From Pseudomonadota bacterium (lineage in GTDB: Bacteria; Pseudomonadota; Alphaproteobacteria; Rhodobacterales; Rhodobacteraceae): a stretch of 5,778 bases of DNA. How positions within the stretch are numbered: position 1 is the first letter of the stretch; every line of letters starts with the position of its first letter. Below are positions 5,529 through 5,778 of the stretch, in pieces. The notes under the pieces were generated by a model. That model was not told the origin of the DNA and made no database searches. It saw only the letters and a program-made list of their open reading frames with translations. The stretch lies in assembly GCA_021813645.1 (NCBI GenBank), contig JAKAJW010000107.1, positions 1 to 5,778 of the forward strand. The letters are read 5' to 3'. The translations under genes and the position numbers were made by a program.

Positions 5529-5778
5529 AGCCGCTCCCTCAGACGCGCAAGAACCTTTCGGTAGCGTGCTGTAATCGCCGCATGTTTCACATGCCGACCG
5601 GCGGCCACCACGGGCCGGCCGGCAGCCCAGACGCGATCCACCACGCGGTCGTCGGCGGCGAAGATCCAGGCGTCCAGCAGGTCATCGCCCTGCCGCCCGG
5701 CAAGCTCCAGATGGTTCGGGTCGAGGGTCAACAGATCGGCCCAATTGCCCGGCGCGATGGCCCCCGCCGCGCGCCCCG
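5525..5778 (-). CDS. hutF: Formimidoylglutamate deiminase, C-terminal fragment
   Basis: Only the last 83 codons are inside the window; the frame is open to the right edge, so the N-terminus is outside. A TTG at 5729-5731 is an internal leucine codon, not a start. The visible part begins with the amidohydrolase-superfamily tail GAIAPGNWADLLTLDPNHLELAG, followed by GDDLLDAWIFAADDRVVDRVWAAGRPVVAAGRH, which closely matches the end of HutF (LAGR.GD.LLD.W.FA......V.VGGR.VV..GRH). HutF hydrolyses N-formimino-L-glutamate to N-formyl-L-glutamate and ammonia in the five-step histidine pathway, followed by HutG. The metal ligands lie in the missing part. The stop codon overlaps the hutC start. A related guanine deaminase or other amidohydrolase is the main alternative, made unlikely by the HutC neighbour. 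Confidence 0.85.
   Translation of the reverse strand, partial: GRAAGAIAPGNWADLLTLDPNHLELAGRQGDDLLDAWIFAADDRVVDRVWAAGRPVVAAGRHVKHAAITARYRKVLARLRERL
5534..5540 (-). promoter_or_regulatory. Ribosome-binding site fixing the hutC GTG start
   Basis: GAGGGAG on the minus strand lies five bases before the GTG at 5526-5528, inside the last codons of hutF. The same heptamer precedes the 5'-nucleotidase start (2750-2756). It supports the overlapping GTG over any later start. Confidence 0.65.

Overview
The window looks like ordinary chromosomal DNA from a high-GC alphaproteobacterium, probably Hyphomicrobiales (Rhizobiales) or Rhodobacterales. The evidence is the strongly GC-biased third codon positions, a tRNA-Gly(TCC) of the usual alphaproteobacterial form, a DUF952 gene directly upstream of a class 2 pyrD, and a hutF-hutC pair. 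I assign no genus. I see no mobile element, phage gene, CRISPR array or defence cassette, and no undescribed multi-gene system. The points worth a second look are regulatory and local.

Layout. From the left edge to 1004 (+) runs the 3' part of a serine hydrolase of the class C beta-lactamase superfamily. It converges on a tRNA-Gly(TCC) gene at 1034-1107 (-). Next comes a complete secreted 5'-nucleotidase/UDP-sugar hydrolase-like gene at 1223-2743 (-). A 224-bp divergent intergenic region (2744-2967) separates it from a three-gene + strand operon: a YbjQ/UPF0145 protein (2968-3291), a DUF952 protein (3308-3646) and pyrD (3643-4701). PyrD starts at a GTG that overlaps the DUF952 stop codon by 4 bp. 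A 134-bp convergent intergenic region (4702-4835) holds five copies of TCGGT spaced exactly 11 bp apart. The right end is a - strand histidine-utilization operon: the last 83 codons of hutF (5525-5778) overlap by 4 bp a GntR/UTRA repressor of the HutC type (4836-5528).

How the parts work together. The nucleotidase would release phosphate and nucleosides from nucleotides in the periplasm. A good Pho-box candidate upstream of it (CTGTCAT-N4-GCGTCAT, 2835-2852) suggests induction by phosphate starvation. PyrD makes orotate for pyrimidine synthesis; its two small operon partners have no established function. HutF and HutC belong to the five-step histidine degradation route, with the repressor translated downstream of an enzyme it probably controls. 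The nucleotidase also departs from the standard metal-ligand pattern at two positions, and pyrD carries a short patch of unusually AT-rich codons.
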